Of a stretch of 64,000 nucleotides of DNA, positions 26,901-38,353 are shown in pieces (positions within the stretch are counted from its first letter, which is position 1; the number at the start of each line of letters is the position of its first letter). The notes below the pieces were generated by a model that was not told the DNA's origin, did not search any database, and saw only the letters and a program-made list of their open reading frames with translations. Both the position numbers and the translations under genes were made by a program. The DNA comes from Nymphaea colorata (Eukaryota > Streptophyta > Magnoliopsida > Nymphaeales > Nymphaeaceae): contig NC_045140.1 in the NCBI RefSeq assembly GCF_008831285.2, positions 26,988,131-27,052,130 of the forward strand, in the 5' to 3' direction.

Positions 26901-27858
26901 CAGAACTTGATTCTGCGTGAACTACAAGAAATTGGTCACCGGAACTCTTGTGTGCGTTAGCAATTCAGAACCACAAACAGATCGTCAACAGAACACAATG
27001 ATAAGACAAATAAGTGGGTAAGATTGCTTTCGATAACTTTGTCGATAATCTGAAAAAGGCATCCAGCGTTTCCTACCAGGTGCACGATCCTCACCCTGGC
27101 TAGCCAGGAAAGACTTCAGGGCCACCACCAGCTCCTGCTTACGACCTCTGATGGGCAATTCTAATTTCCTGAAAACGAAAGCACAAGAAAATTTAAAAGA
27201 AATCATGCTTCTCGTTCCATCAACTAAAAGCCAGTGCTTCAACGAAATTTGCCATACGAACCATTATTTTCAGAGGAAGCACGAGTTTACCTCATTATCT
27301 CGCGGAGCTCCTGCACTGTTAGAGTCTCCAGGCTGTTGATTTTCTCTCCTAAACTCTCTATGACATTTTCCTGCATTTCCAACAGCTATTATCATGAATA
27401 CTTTGGTGATTATCGACATTAGTTGTGTCCCCATGATTATAATAGATTGCCAAGCAGGAACAATGACCTTCATCGTTGTGGTCGGTCGATCATTGACCCT
27501 ATTCGGTTCCTCCGTAATGGCCTCCATGCTGCCAGCAGTAGCTCCATCGCTCTCCTTATCAACCGATAATGGTCTAATCTTCTCCCTCGCGTTCCTCATA
27601 CTAACGCACGAAACCGGAGATGACGACGATGATAACGAAGCCGACAAGCAAATTCTCTTTAATCCCTTAGGTCTCAATACTCCAAAATTGCTCCCAGGTA
27701 CTGAAAAACTAAAGCAAGAAAAAACGTCATGGCACAGAAAGAAAGAGAGGGAGGGAGGGAGGGAGGGAGAGAGAGAGAGGTTACCACCTCATGCGATGAA
27801 ATGGAACGCAATGCAATCGCGTTGCGCTCGCCAAGACGGAGACGCAAACCTTTCTCAT
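20936..27858 (-). CDS. ARP: AP endonuclease/redox protein ARP with SAP domain
   Basis: Coding exons in transcript order: 27858-27785, 27708-27468, 27370-27291, 27168-27077, 26921-26694, 26513-26191, 25607-25500, 24510-24373, 24248-24201, 22513-22433, 21764-21605, 21057-20936; 564 aa. Seen: a Ser/Arg-rich, acid-poor N-terminus (probable plastid transit peptide), a SAP domain at about 119-155 ([20 protein letters not shown]), a basic linker, then the exonuclease III/APE1 fold with N311 (SWNVNG), E342 (LQETKL), Y417 (SGYVPN), D457/N459 (GDLNCAH), D529 (WRLDYF) and the terminal catalytic D554-H555 (GSDHCPIG). Known role: class II AP endonuclease cutting abasic sites in base-excision repair; Arabidopsis ARP acts in nucleus and chloroplast. 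All catalytic residues are present. The first exon is the least certain part: the ATG at 27858 joins in frame, but a downstream Met (MRNAREK, exon 2) could start a form without transit peptide. Confidence 0.92.
25255..25278. repeat. GT microsatellite in an ARP intron
   Basis: About 12 GT units lie in the intron between the exons at 25607-25500 and 24510-24373. Confidence 0.95.
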
Positions 27859-28836
27859 CCGGCGGGGTTGAGAGACGTCGCCATCACCATCACCGCCACC
27901 ACCTCTGCCCTTCCCGCGAATCGTCTTCGGCTGCGTATAATGAGTGACGAGGCCGCGGAAAGATGGGGAAATGGCGGGAGAAGGTGCGTGGAGCTCCGCT
28001 CCGAGTCGGAGCAGCAGGGTCAGGCCGGCGGTATTGCCCTGACTCGGGTGGTACCGGTACCTACGAGGAACCCATCGCGCGTCCCCGACCCCCAGAGCGA
28101 TCCAGTCGCCTCTTTGCCCGCGTCCGTCTTCTGTCAGAACCAATTTAATGCCTACTTTAACGCGAAATATATTGTTAATCATTCTTCTGAATTAAATGTT
28201 TTATAATAATAATAAATTAACTCCTCTAACATTAAGATTATGATAGTAAAAGTTAAATAGTTCTCACCAGAACAGCTTCAAATAAAACATGCTTTACATT
28301 CAATTGGTGTTTAGAAACATAATAGGCATTCACATTTTTAATAAACTATTTTTGTAAAAAAGTTAAGAGTCCAATATCACATTTAAGGCCTTGGGTACAT
28401 TAAGAAATTCTAAACTTAGGCTTTAGATCGAAGATGCCCTTATGTCTAACTTATATTTATACAAAAAAGTTCAAATGGGTTGTTTGGCACATAATGAGTC
28501 TTGATATTTATGATAGATTCATATAAGTTACAGTTGTCAAACAACCCCAAAAAACCTAAATCAAACATGAACTAAGAGGCTAATGATAGGAAGCTCTGGT
28601 TTGAGGATTTTCACTAGTTATATGAACAATATAGAGTGATAGAAACAAGTGAAAGCATTCAAGCAAGGGAAAGCTAAACGGTAACATTTTTCAGGAAGCT
28701 AAACCTATTTGAGATGTCTGTATAGTATAGTTACATTCTTTTCAAAGGTTTCTTAAGGATTGTATAAAGTCTTGGATTAGATATTTGGCTTGCCACAGTG
28801 AAGGGAGCTATATGTGGGCTTGTGCCGACAATTGCT
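27859..28836. other. ARP 5' flank and spacer
   Basis: GC-richer leader/promoter sequence extends to about 28140, with several open frames on both strands that look like composition artefacts. It then becomes AT-rich spacer. No protein family is recognised. Confidence 0.5.
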
Positions 28837-29114
28837 TAAGCTTAGGGTCCGACTCAGAAAACCCGAGCCCTAACCCAGCCTGATTAAATTAAAAAATATA
28901 TTTAATATAAAATAATATATAAAAATAATTAATTGTAATAAAATATTATATATATATATTAATAAAAAATAAAAAATAATTATCGGGTCCACTCAGACCA
29001 ACTCGATAATTTATCGGACCGGTCCAGGTCTCGTTTTTTCTAGCCTGGGTCTAGGCCCGAGCTTGAGTCGGGCCGGGCATCGAATACCCGGCAGCGGCCC
29101 GGTGCCCAGTCTTA
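28837..29114. mobile_element. Non-autonomous hAT-type MITE with 8-bp target-site duplication
   Basis: This 278-bp element has GC-rich ends and an AT-rich core. It starts TAAGCTTAGGG and ends GTGCCCAGTCTTA. Flanks are CAATTGCT (28829-28836) and CAATTACT (29115-29122), a 7-of-8 match as expected for an aged 8-bp duplication. Its core and end regions match, in the same order on the opposite strand, the element at 62101-62373 (shared words ATAATTAAT, AATAAAATATTAT, GAATACCCGG/GGATACCCGG, GCGGCCCGG). It has no coding capacity. hAT assignment rests on duplication length and end structure. Confidence 0.75.
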
Positions 29115-31364
29115 CAATTACTTATATGGTCTCACAAAATTTATATTTTTAAATAATGGTTAGGCCCAACCACTTGCTTATTTATAAATTGGTGAAAACA
29201 AAAATCATTTGCTTATTTTTATATTGTATGCTTCAGTTAAAATTTTGTGGCTTTGTTGCTATGCCTTTAAGTTGATCAATGAATAATGGCCAAGTGTGTC
29301 GTATTAAATAATTGTATTTGTAATATTTTTATTATATTTTAGCATAGTTTTTCATTAAAAACATATGTTTACGTATTAAATTTATATACTTAAAATATAT
29401 TTTTTATTATAATCAAGTCTGGTCGGGCCCATCCTGGGCCTTGATGGTCGAGCCCAAACCGTGGGCTCAGCCTCCATGCTGGACTCATGCACCCTACTTA
29501 TGATTCCATGATTTCTCAACTTGCGTTTGGGGTTGAAACCGATTTTTTACTTGGGATTATTTTGTTTTGTGCTTCTTTGATCTTATTAACTATTACCATC
29601 ATACACAAGAAACTAAATAGTTTGAGTGAGAGGCGGAAGTCCTCTCTCCTTTTTCCTTATTGTTAGAGTTTAAAACTTTTTTCCTTATTGTTAGAGTTTA
29701 GAACTGTTTTGAGATTTTGGTGTCACCTTTTTAACTTGAAAATAATGCATGGAGTTCAGAAGATTAGTGCAGCAGAGCGTGACAGTGATCATAGGAACTT
29801 GAAACTCAGATCTTTTTTCATCAGCTGCTTTGCCGCCTGGTTGCGTTATGCCTATTGAAATCATACACAAGTAAATATTTGGTTTTCTGAATATCAATCT
29901 TCATTTTTTCCAAATGATATGCCTTTTTGATCAATCATTTGATCTTCTCGTTCCTGCTTTCAAAATTTTGTAATCAATATCACAGCTTTTAAGTCACTTC
30001 CATTCACAAACAGATCTGATTTCAATTCAACTTAGTCGATTCAATGAACATTTAGGACTTCATTTTGATTCAAAAACTGATTTGATGTTATTGGAGTTGA
30101 CAAAACTGAGTGTGCGCGTTTGTGTGTTACGGAAAACTTTATCCAGAAAGCAGGCGAGGCGGGACAAGTTTTCAACCTCAAAAGGAGCGTGGACAGTGTC
30201 AGCTCTGTTTCTTTCCGCTGCTTGCGATCATACCACAGTCAACCTGAAAGGAATAACAGAAAGAAAGTAGTGGTCGAGGTTGAAGGCAGAGATTTCCTTG
30301 CAATGATTTTTCCTGGTGGGCCTTTTCAATTAAAACAAAAGATTTTAATGGCTTCTGTTTTTGAATGTACTGTGAAGCCACACAAGATGAACCACAAGCT
30401 GGTGGATCTCCAGCCGGTAGGACCCTTTAGCTCGAGGTCTTCTTGTAAACCGAGGAATATACTCAGCTTCGACCTTACTGCAAAACAGCAGGAGTCTTAC
30501 CGACAAATCTCAAACATGACGTTTTGTTTTAGTTACATTCTGCTGTCCTTCAGTCGTTCATCTGAACCAGCAGTTACTGTGGTTAATGCATGAAAAGATT
30601 GAAAAACAACCCGAAATGGTGTTCGTGGAACATTGTCAAATGTCTGTTCGTTTCAGAACAAATTCAACACCTTCACTCTTTACAACCAGTGAAAATGAAT
30701 TTCACATTTTTTTTTAATCTTTTATACTTGCAGCTAAACTCAGATTTGGACACACAAACTAAAAGACAAGAAACATGATTTGAGTTTTTTAAGTATTCAC
30801 ATTCCGATTGTCAAACTGATCATTAATCGGATTGAAAAATTCTTAAACTGATTGTGACTTGTCAGTTTGAAATGTTAGTTCCAGCCATCGCCGATCCATG
30901 CGACCATGCTTTCAAAGATAAGGCCATGAAATGAAACGGACCCACCAATCTTCTCGCTCACACAGCCCTGCACGATTACGCCACCACTCTTGCAGCTGCC
31001 GCTGCCACCACCACCAGCAGCAGAACCACCGCCACCACCATCACGACGTCATCCACAGACACCGCACTCTTTCTTGTGGCTGTGCGGAGCAGACCCACTA
31101 ATGGCAGCTGTCGTCTCTCTCCCATTCCCTCTTTTGTTTCCTTCTGGTTTGCACATCCCTTTTCAACCTCCGCTTTAGCATGCTTGGCTCTCTTCTCTAC
31201 TTTCTGGAATTTGGAAGTTTGCCTACGTCAGATGGTGCCATGCCATGTTTTGAGAAGCATTGAACTGTTCATCGAGTTGTCGGATTTTGAGGTGCTTAAT
31301 TTTTCCGGTCATTGAGAAGAGGAGAAGAAAGGGAAGCAGATAGTTAGTTGGGGTTCGAGGTGGA
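29115..31364. other. Spacer upstream of JAC1
   Basis: AT-rich spacer. A second GGGCCC-rich patch at about 29415-29490 may be a fragment of a related element. The window 29649-29705 holds a direct duplication of TTCCTTATTGTTAGAGTTTA. An open frame at 30120-30593 has no recognisable domain and I do not call it a gene. The JAC1 promoter and leader probably occupy about 30950-31364, which has a CCACCACC-rich stretch. Confidence 0.5.
29649..29705. repeat. Two-copy tandem duplication, about 28 bp
   Basis: The word CTTATTGTTAGAGTTTA occurs twice with T-rich flanks, in direct orientation and about 28 bases apart. Confidence 0.85.
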
Positions 31365-34300
31365 ATGGAGAAGGTCTCGTATCCGGAGCACGTGCACTTG
31401 GGCTACAACTCGAGGAAGCTCTTCGGCATCAAGAGTGCCAGCGCAATCTCCTCCCCGAAGCCGCCCGGCCGCATCTTCGACCCCGTTCCCAGCCCATCCC
31501 TTCAGCCCGAATTCGACTTTGCAGATGTGTTTGGAGGCCCCCCACGAGCGGCGGCGGCGAAAGAGGCACCCCGCCTCAACATAGAAGAGAGTCGCCGGAA
31601 TCTGCAGGAGAAACCGGTTTTTGGGGAGGGGAGCCCCACGCGTAGTCGGCTTCTCAGCGAAGACTTTTTCGCTGACATATATGGAGGCAGCAACCTCACC
31701 GCTAACCGAAGGAGGCCGGAGAAGGTGGCCTTCTATTCGATGCCGGTCTCTCGCATTCTCAGCCCGACTTGTTCATCTCCTCCTAGAATGCCGCCATTAA
31801 GTCCCGGGCCCGCACTCCCTTCGAGGATGAGGTTCGATATCGTTTTCCTCGTTTTCTCCCCCTTAAATCTCATAAACACGATGAAACCGCCTCCGTTGAG
31901 AAAGAGGCTTCGATGATGATTAAGACAATTTTTGTGTTCTCCTAATAAATGATGGAGAAGATCCCGGTGTCCATCAATGAGTTCAGTAAGAACAATGAAA
32001 TGCTATGGCCATTCAAGAACTGATCATTCTAATTGAAAATACTTGTTTAATAATCGCTTGGCGTAGTTCTTAAACAATTGCTGCTTAGTGACGTTAACGT
32101 GTTGGAGCCACATGCATCCATTAATGATATCTGTTGTCTCCTGTTTGAACATTTTCATATGACAGACAAGTTCTGCCATTGTATACAGTTGCATCAAGCA
32201 CTTTTTTCAGATGCATCACAAATTACGTAATGTATTCCTTTGGCTGTGCTGTTCATTGCTATTAACTTATTAATCCATTCAATGGGTGGATTTCAATGGT
32301 TCGCCCGTTCCTTTTCACGACCTAATATAATGTCTCAGCAGGATGTAGTTACTATGGAATTACTGTCGTCGTTCTTGTTCTTGTTATTTTAGTTTGTTTG
32401 TTTCTTTTGGCGATCTTGTTGAGCCTTTCTGTCTGAAAGAAGATCAAGGTTCATTTGCAAGTAAATTGTACAGTCTCCGATCATTTGTTGGCTGGTTATT
32501 GTCCTTATGTAAAAATTGGTTTGTTTCTGTTTGTTCATTGCGTTTAAATTCTGTTTCCAGTCAATATGCTGAACCAGGCAAGGAAGCACAATCCCCAGCA
32601 TCTGCGAGCCTTATATGCCCTAACCCCTCTAGATACAATGACAAACTCTCCAACGCAAACGGTGTTCTGCATTCACCTGTGCTTTCTGTCTCAAGCCCAA
32701 GAGAGCAGGCGTATGGCTATGATATTAACACTAGGCTTCCAGTTCCGCCAGTTCAAAGGCAAGCCGTCCTTATAAACTATTCTCAGCCATCAAGCAGGCA
32801 AAGTATGTCACCCCATCAACGTACTGCTGAAAGACAATCAAAGCTTACAGAGTCTATCCGTAGAAATCCAGAAGGTGAAGTTAAAGTGGAACCCGTAAGC
32901 ACAACTCATGGGTCTCAGAACCTGCATAGCAGCAGCCAATTTCACTTCTCCATTCACAAGTGGGCAGGAAAAGGGGCAGCATTTTTTATGCCTGTGAAGC
33001 GTCGGGATGAAATCAAACAGGACCTTAAAGAAGAGAAGATTAATAGGCAGCAGAAAATGTCCCCTCATGATGATGCCAAACAATCTGTGGCCCCTACTTC
33101 TAATTCAGGACCCTTTCAAGCTCATATTTCATCACCTCGCGATCTATATCCAAGCAGAAAAGAATATCATGAACAACAGGGAAATAGGTTTTTTCATGGT
33201 GATTCATGTAATTTGTCCAGCCAAGATATACTTACAAGTGCTGGAAACTTTTATCCTGATCTGAAAGAAGAATCAGGATCTCAAGCAGGTCCTCTTTCAA
33301 GCTTGCTCAAAAATGATAAAGAAATATCAGTCAAATCTCAAGCGGGTCACCTTGCAAAGTTGCTCAAAAATGATAAAGAAATATCAGGTAATTGATAATT
33401 GATATTGCCTCCTAGGAAAGTTATCTTCTGTTCGAAGTTCAAACCTAGAATGTCAACTGGAAGACATGAATGCCTTTAATGTGTATTACCTAATGGATAG
33501 GCCTGTTATGAATGCGTCACAGGGAAGACTTGCAGTGTTGATCAGAAGGAGGACGTGGTGCGAGACAGCATCCGAACAAGCAATGTCTACGATAGGCAGG
33601 AGGAAGCATCAGGATGTTCTAGGCTGGACAATGCAGAGGCAGCAAGACCATGTTTAAAGACAGCGGAACCAAATTCAGATGCCAGTTTGCTTGAAAATAG
33701 AACAAGGGGGAAAGTTAAAGAATTCATTAAGATGTTTAATCAAGAGGCACCTCAGAAGTTCACATTTAAGGGTGAGAAACCTAGTAGGAAAGGCGTGGAA
33801 TCCTCTAATGCAGAAGCAGAACCGAGGGCCTCCGGTGGAACTCATATAGCATCAAAGCATACTTCACCTGAGCCTGAGGTACCTTAGAAAGAAGCATCTT
33901 GCAGGACTTTTTTCAGTAAAGTTCAGCTGAATATTTTTAAACATCAGCTATTATAACATTCTGTTGCCTATCAAAATATATCCTCCAAATTTTGTACCTT
34001 TTTCTATACTAACTCTTTCAATTTCTTTCATGTACTCTGAAGCATGAAGAGGTCGATAACTTTGATCTGCAGTTCACTGTACATGAGATTCATGATCCAA
34101 GTCCTGAAAGCAACGACAATTTTCAATCTTGTGGTACATCTTCATAATTCGATAGCTAATGTGTTATGATGTTAAGTGGTGCTCATACTCTCTTAGTCTT
34201 AGGAAAATTACATGGGAAAAGAAAACCTTAGAACATCAACCCAAAATGAGGGAAAGAGGTCTTGTTTCATATGATGGGTCATGGAAGCATTACTCCGGCA

Positions 34301-37300
34301 AGCGCTGAATCCAGCTGCCATATGGGATCTTTTAGCAGGCTAATCATTGGTCACACGTATGAAAAGTGAAGTATGTCGAGTAGCATATAGTAACTTTTAT
34401 TGTTGCATATGTGACCAAATATTTCTCTCACCCAGGCATCAGGAAATTTCACACTGAACGTTATTCCATGTGAAGTAGCATTCCCTTCCTGGGGGCTATC
34501 AGCATTTTCTTTTTTCTATTTTTTTTTTCTTGATAGCCTTTTTCAGATATGATTCTTTTTGTTTATGATTATTGAAAACAATCATTTCTGATATTTTTTT
34601 TCCTCAATTAGCTCAAGAAAGTCCTCAAGTGGTGCATGATCTTGCTGGCAGGTCACTTGACAATCTGGTACGTGCCTAATTTGTAATGCGATGCATATCT
34701 GTATTATCAGTTTATGGCCTGTCAGTCGGACATTGTGGAAAGGACTTGAACTGCAAATGAAACATCACAAGCATCCAGAGCAGCATCTCCTTCTGAAATT
34801 TCTTTTATTAAATTGAATTATGTGTTTTCAGGTTGATGATCTTATTTTTTGAATTTTGGTCCACCAATTATGTGGTTCTTATATTTTGAATATTAAGAGA
34901 CTCGCATTAAGTTATTTGAACCCTTCATATTTGTTCAAATCTTCATTCTGCAATTGTAATCTGGCCTACGTCACGAGAAAAGCGAGTACTGGAGTTTATT
35001 TTATCTGTAATTTTTTACGGTCTCTTTGATGGCTTAACATGCATGCCAATACTCTTGCATGGATAGCAAAGACTTGATTCTTGTGCTAAGTATTATAGTA
35101 ACTTTTATGCCATACCTTTTGGTCACATATGCAAATGTTTGCATGACATCTTAGCATGTCGAGTTCTCAGAATGTGCTCTTGTTTGAATCCAACTTTTCG
35201 ATCTCCATTAGGCACGATATTAGTTTTATCAATATTTGCATTCATAAAGTAATGGAGACAGAAATTTTGTTGGAGCACTTGTAATGGATCTTGTTTGCAG
35301 TTCATGTACCAATTGTACTTATCTTATCGGCTTAACTTTCGGAATGAACATAGCAAGTTGCTTCCTGTGTTAGTCTTTTCACTACTTTGTTTTGCTTTGT
35401 TGTTTGATTTAAATTTTTTAAATTTTGGCTAATCCATTATATTTTCTCCACTGAGTGACTTGTTTTCCTTTTAAATAAACAGGGACGGCAATTGGCTGAC
35501 GAAAAGAAAAGCTCAATTGCTCAACCTCAAGATGAACTCCAGGCAAGTTCTGACTGTAATTTTGCCATGTCAAATTCCATGTATGGTGTAGTAATTTTCA
35601 TGAATATCTACCAGAATTTGGACGCTAAAATCAAGAAGTGGGCGCATGGCAAAGAAGGAAATATCAGGTCACTTTTGTCAACATTACAATATGTGAGTCA
35701 TTCATTTTTCCTGTCCTACGAGAATGGACGATTTTCCTTTGACTCTAAGTGTTCTTTCATTACAATTGATGAGAATAGTTGTATCACCAATCAGCAAGCA
35801 TGCCATTTTCTAGTTCCTTTATTTCCATGTCTGATGACAGGTGAAAGAGTCAAGTGGAAAAAGTGTGGGCACACTCTTTTTTCCAAAAAGTTGCTTTTAG
35901 AATTAAAGAAGTGTGTCAACTTTAGAGGCAAAAGATTTCTCTCACTGAGCGGGCCAATTTATTTTATCCCCCAAATTATTTTCCCATGCATAAGTTGTCT
36001 TGTTTGATTATGTGGCAAATGGCACCCACCCTTTTGTATCTCATTATAAATGCAATTTTTGAAACGATTGGAGATATTCATGCTTAGGTTCTTTTATATC
36101 TTAATTTAGTACTACTTAGAATGTCTTGGACAACATTTTGTTTCCATTCTTGGATATGTCCCTTTTTGTTCAAAGTTCTGATTTACTCAAGCAATCGTAA
36201 GTGATGTCTTGGATAACATTTTTTTCCATTCTTGGACATGTCCCTTTTTTTTCAAAGTTCAGCAATCATGATGTCTGGGGCGCTTTTCCTTAGAAGTTAG
36301 AACCATTTTTCTATCGTTCTGTGTTTGTACTTCTGAAATAGTTATGACAATTTTACAAGGATTACTGCGGCTTTTGTGAAGGAAACTTTTTGTTGGCATT
36401 CATGAACCTTGTAATTCCAGCATTTTCTAGTTGTTTGGATCTTTTTTTTTTCAGAAATAGTTTTTTTTTTCAGAAATAGATAATAATTGTAATCCATTGC
36501 TCTCACTTGTATAAGTCAGCTAATAGTAATATCCTTTCACCAAAAGATAGTAAACACCACCGAACGTTAATTCCCTTTCCCACCTGCAGCTACCATGCAT
36601 CAGAAACTTGTAACCTGAACTTGCTGAACGAATGACCATGTCTCTAGAATAAGATGCTCAGATATTTCAATTGCAACCCGGTCAAAGTTGAAGTGAAATG
36701 CTGGTCTGTATAATTGCTGGTTTTCCATGTGTTATCTTACCCAATTGTTTTAAAGTTTGGCTCCAATTTCAGCATGGGGGCCGCCAGAGACCACTTGCAG
36801 ACCATTTTTGACATCATAAAATTGTGGTCGTTGTTGGCAATTTGCTTGTGTCATTATTTCAGAGTCCAACCTTGGTACCACAGAAATTAACCTTAAGCTA
36901 ATACATGTGCATCTCATTCTGGATAGAAGTTCGAACTTTCTTCTAGGAACTGGTGTTTCTTTGTTTCCTCATTATGCATAAACATGAACATGCCAGGACA
37001 AAGTTTTCGGTCACCTCATTCTACATTTGTTCTTTGGTTCTCATTGTTTACCTTTGGGGTTTGTTGTCAGGTCAACATTCCCTATAGCAAATCCTCTATC
37101 TTTCTAAGTTTACCTTGAAGCATGAAAAATTTGCTCAGATGTACTGGAAGTGGAAGTGAAACAAGGAGGAATGTGGAAGTCACAAAGTCATCGATTTACG
37201 AAGTGAATGGAAAGTAAGTAAAAGGAGGAAGAAAAGATAAAATGTAGGGAAACGAGCTTCTCTTTCTAGGCAATCATGCTTCCAACTAGAAGGGCAAGAT

Positions 37301-38353
37301 TTTCTTACAAAAATGGTGTCCCAGTCATACTTTGGAAGTTTGTGTTTTGCACTCTTAAGTGCATCCAATGGAGGTGCATTCTCACCTTTTATACCGTCTT
37401 TCAATGTCAGAATAGAGCTTGGGAAAATGTTCATCATATACCTCTTATACCACCCCCTGGTAGAACTTCAGAAAATATTCACTAAAAATATGTAAAACAA
37501 AACCAATGCATGGAATGGTGAAAAAGAAAATGATAAACATAATGACATATCACTGTACTAGCAAGAATTTAATATTTATGCTGTAATATCATGATAATGC
37601 TGCAGTAAGTTTGATTTTGAAGATACCATGATACTTCCACTACTGAATAATTTTGCTCAAGAAAATTATTAAGGATGACATTTGAAAAATATTTTCATAT
37701 CTGTGACTACAATCAGTAATTTCAGAATATTTCCATATATGTGACCTTCACCAGTGTTTTATATAATATGTCTGGAATAAAATAGTCCATGAGCACAATG
37801 ACATTACAGAGTAATACATCACAGAGTAATATGTCTGACATGAAATACATCGACAAATGCAACCATATTACATGATAGTTCATAAAAGAAATCTAGTGAG
37901 CAATGTCAGGGTTGTCTTGCATTTCATATATGGAGGCGCTAGTGCTTTTCATTCCTTTCAAGAACAGGAATGCTGAAGAAGAGACCACATAGTCCCTTGT
38001 TGCATCATAAGTTTGGTTGATGACTTTGTTTTAGGAGAACACGTTTTATAATTTTATTCTGAAAGGAGAACATATTTTATAATTTTATTCTGATTTTTTT
38101 TTCAGAATATTTTATTCTCAGTGATTTTTTCCCTCAGATTCTATGGCCAGAGAGTGGTTGGAAGCCAGTGCCCCTTGTTGATATAGTTGAGGGGACTGCG
38201 GTGAGACGGGCTTATCAAAAAGCTATGTTGTGCCTACACCCTGACAAGCTACAGCAGAAGGGTGGAACGATTCCCCAAAAGTACACAGCCGAGCAAATAT
38301 TTGATATATTACAGGATGCATGGACAAATTTCAACAACGTTGCTTCATTTTAA
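31365..38353 (+). CDS. JAC1: JAC1, auxilin-like J-domain protein for chloroplast accumulation movement
   Basis: Coding exons: 31365-31831, 32561-33387, 33523-33878, 34043-34133, 34612-34667, 35483-35542, 35615-35692, 38138-38353; 716 aa. Seen: a long low-complexity N-terminal part with FADVFGG and FFADIYGG repeats, Ser/Pro-rich middle, two near-identical stretches ending LLKNDKEIS, the KFTFKGEKP patch, then the C-terminal auxilin-type J domain: DAKIKKWAHGKEGNIRSLLS, LWPESGWKPVPLVDI, AVRRAYQKAMLCLHPDKL with HPD at 679-681, and ILQDAWTNFNN. Family knowledge: JAC1 is cytosolic and needed for blue-light chloroplast accumulation; its J domain resembles auxilin, which recruits Hsc70. Odd: 35543-35614 may be a GC-AG intron or coding sequence (both keep frame), and a 2.4-kb intron splits the J domain region. 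Exons 4-5 are short and moderately sure. Confidence 0.9.
36121..36260. repeat. Tandem duplication in the JAC1 2.4-kb intron
   Basis: Copy 1 (36121-36179) and copy 2 (36204-36260) share ATGTCTTGGA, CCATTCTTGGA and ATGTCCC in order with few changes. They are separated by 24 bases. The repeat lies in the intron before the last JAC1 exon. Confidence 0.85.
36442..36479. repeat. 2 x 19-bp T-rich tandem repeat
   Basis: A T10 run followed by CAGAAATAG is repeated exactly. Each copy resembles a polypyrimidine tract with an AG, so these could act as decoy acceptors in the JAC1 intron (inference). Confidence 0.85.
38033..38093. repeat. 2 x about 31-bp tandem repeat before the last JAC1 exon
   Basis: The word AGGAGAACA followed by TTTTATAATTTTATTCTGA occurs twice, 31 bases apart, just upstream of the acceptor at 38137. 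Confidence 0.85.

Noticed and set aside
27394-28206. 270-codon open frame on the plus strand
   Set aside because: It lies antisense to the first ARP exons and their leader, shows no domain, and its composition follows the GC-rich ARP sequence; treated as a shadow frame.
29415-29490. Third hAT MITE copy (GGGCCC-rich patch)
   Set aside because: It shares GGGCCC-type words with the two elements but I found no paired ends or 8-bp duplication.
30120-30593. 157-codon plus-strand open frame
   Set aside because: No recognisable family, no splice-supported neighbours and no promoter evidence. It may be chance; expression data would be needed to reconsider.
35543-36007. Reading JAC1 straight through past 35692 as coding
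   Set aside because: A good donor (TAT|GTGAGT) at 35693 and the J-domain continuation at 38138 show that the rest is intron.
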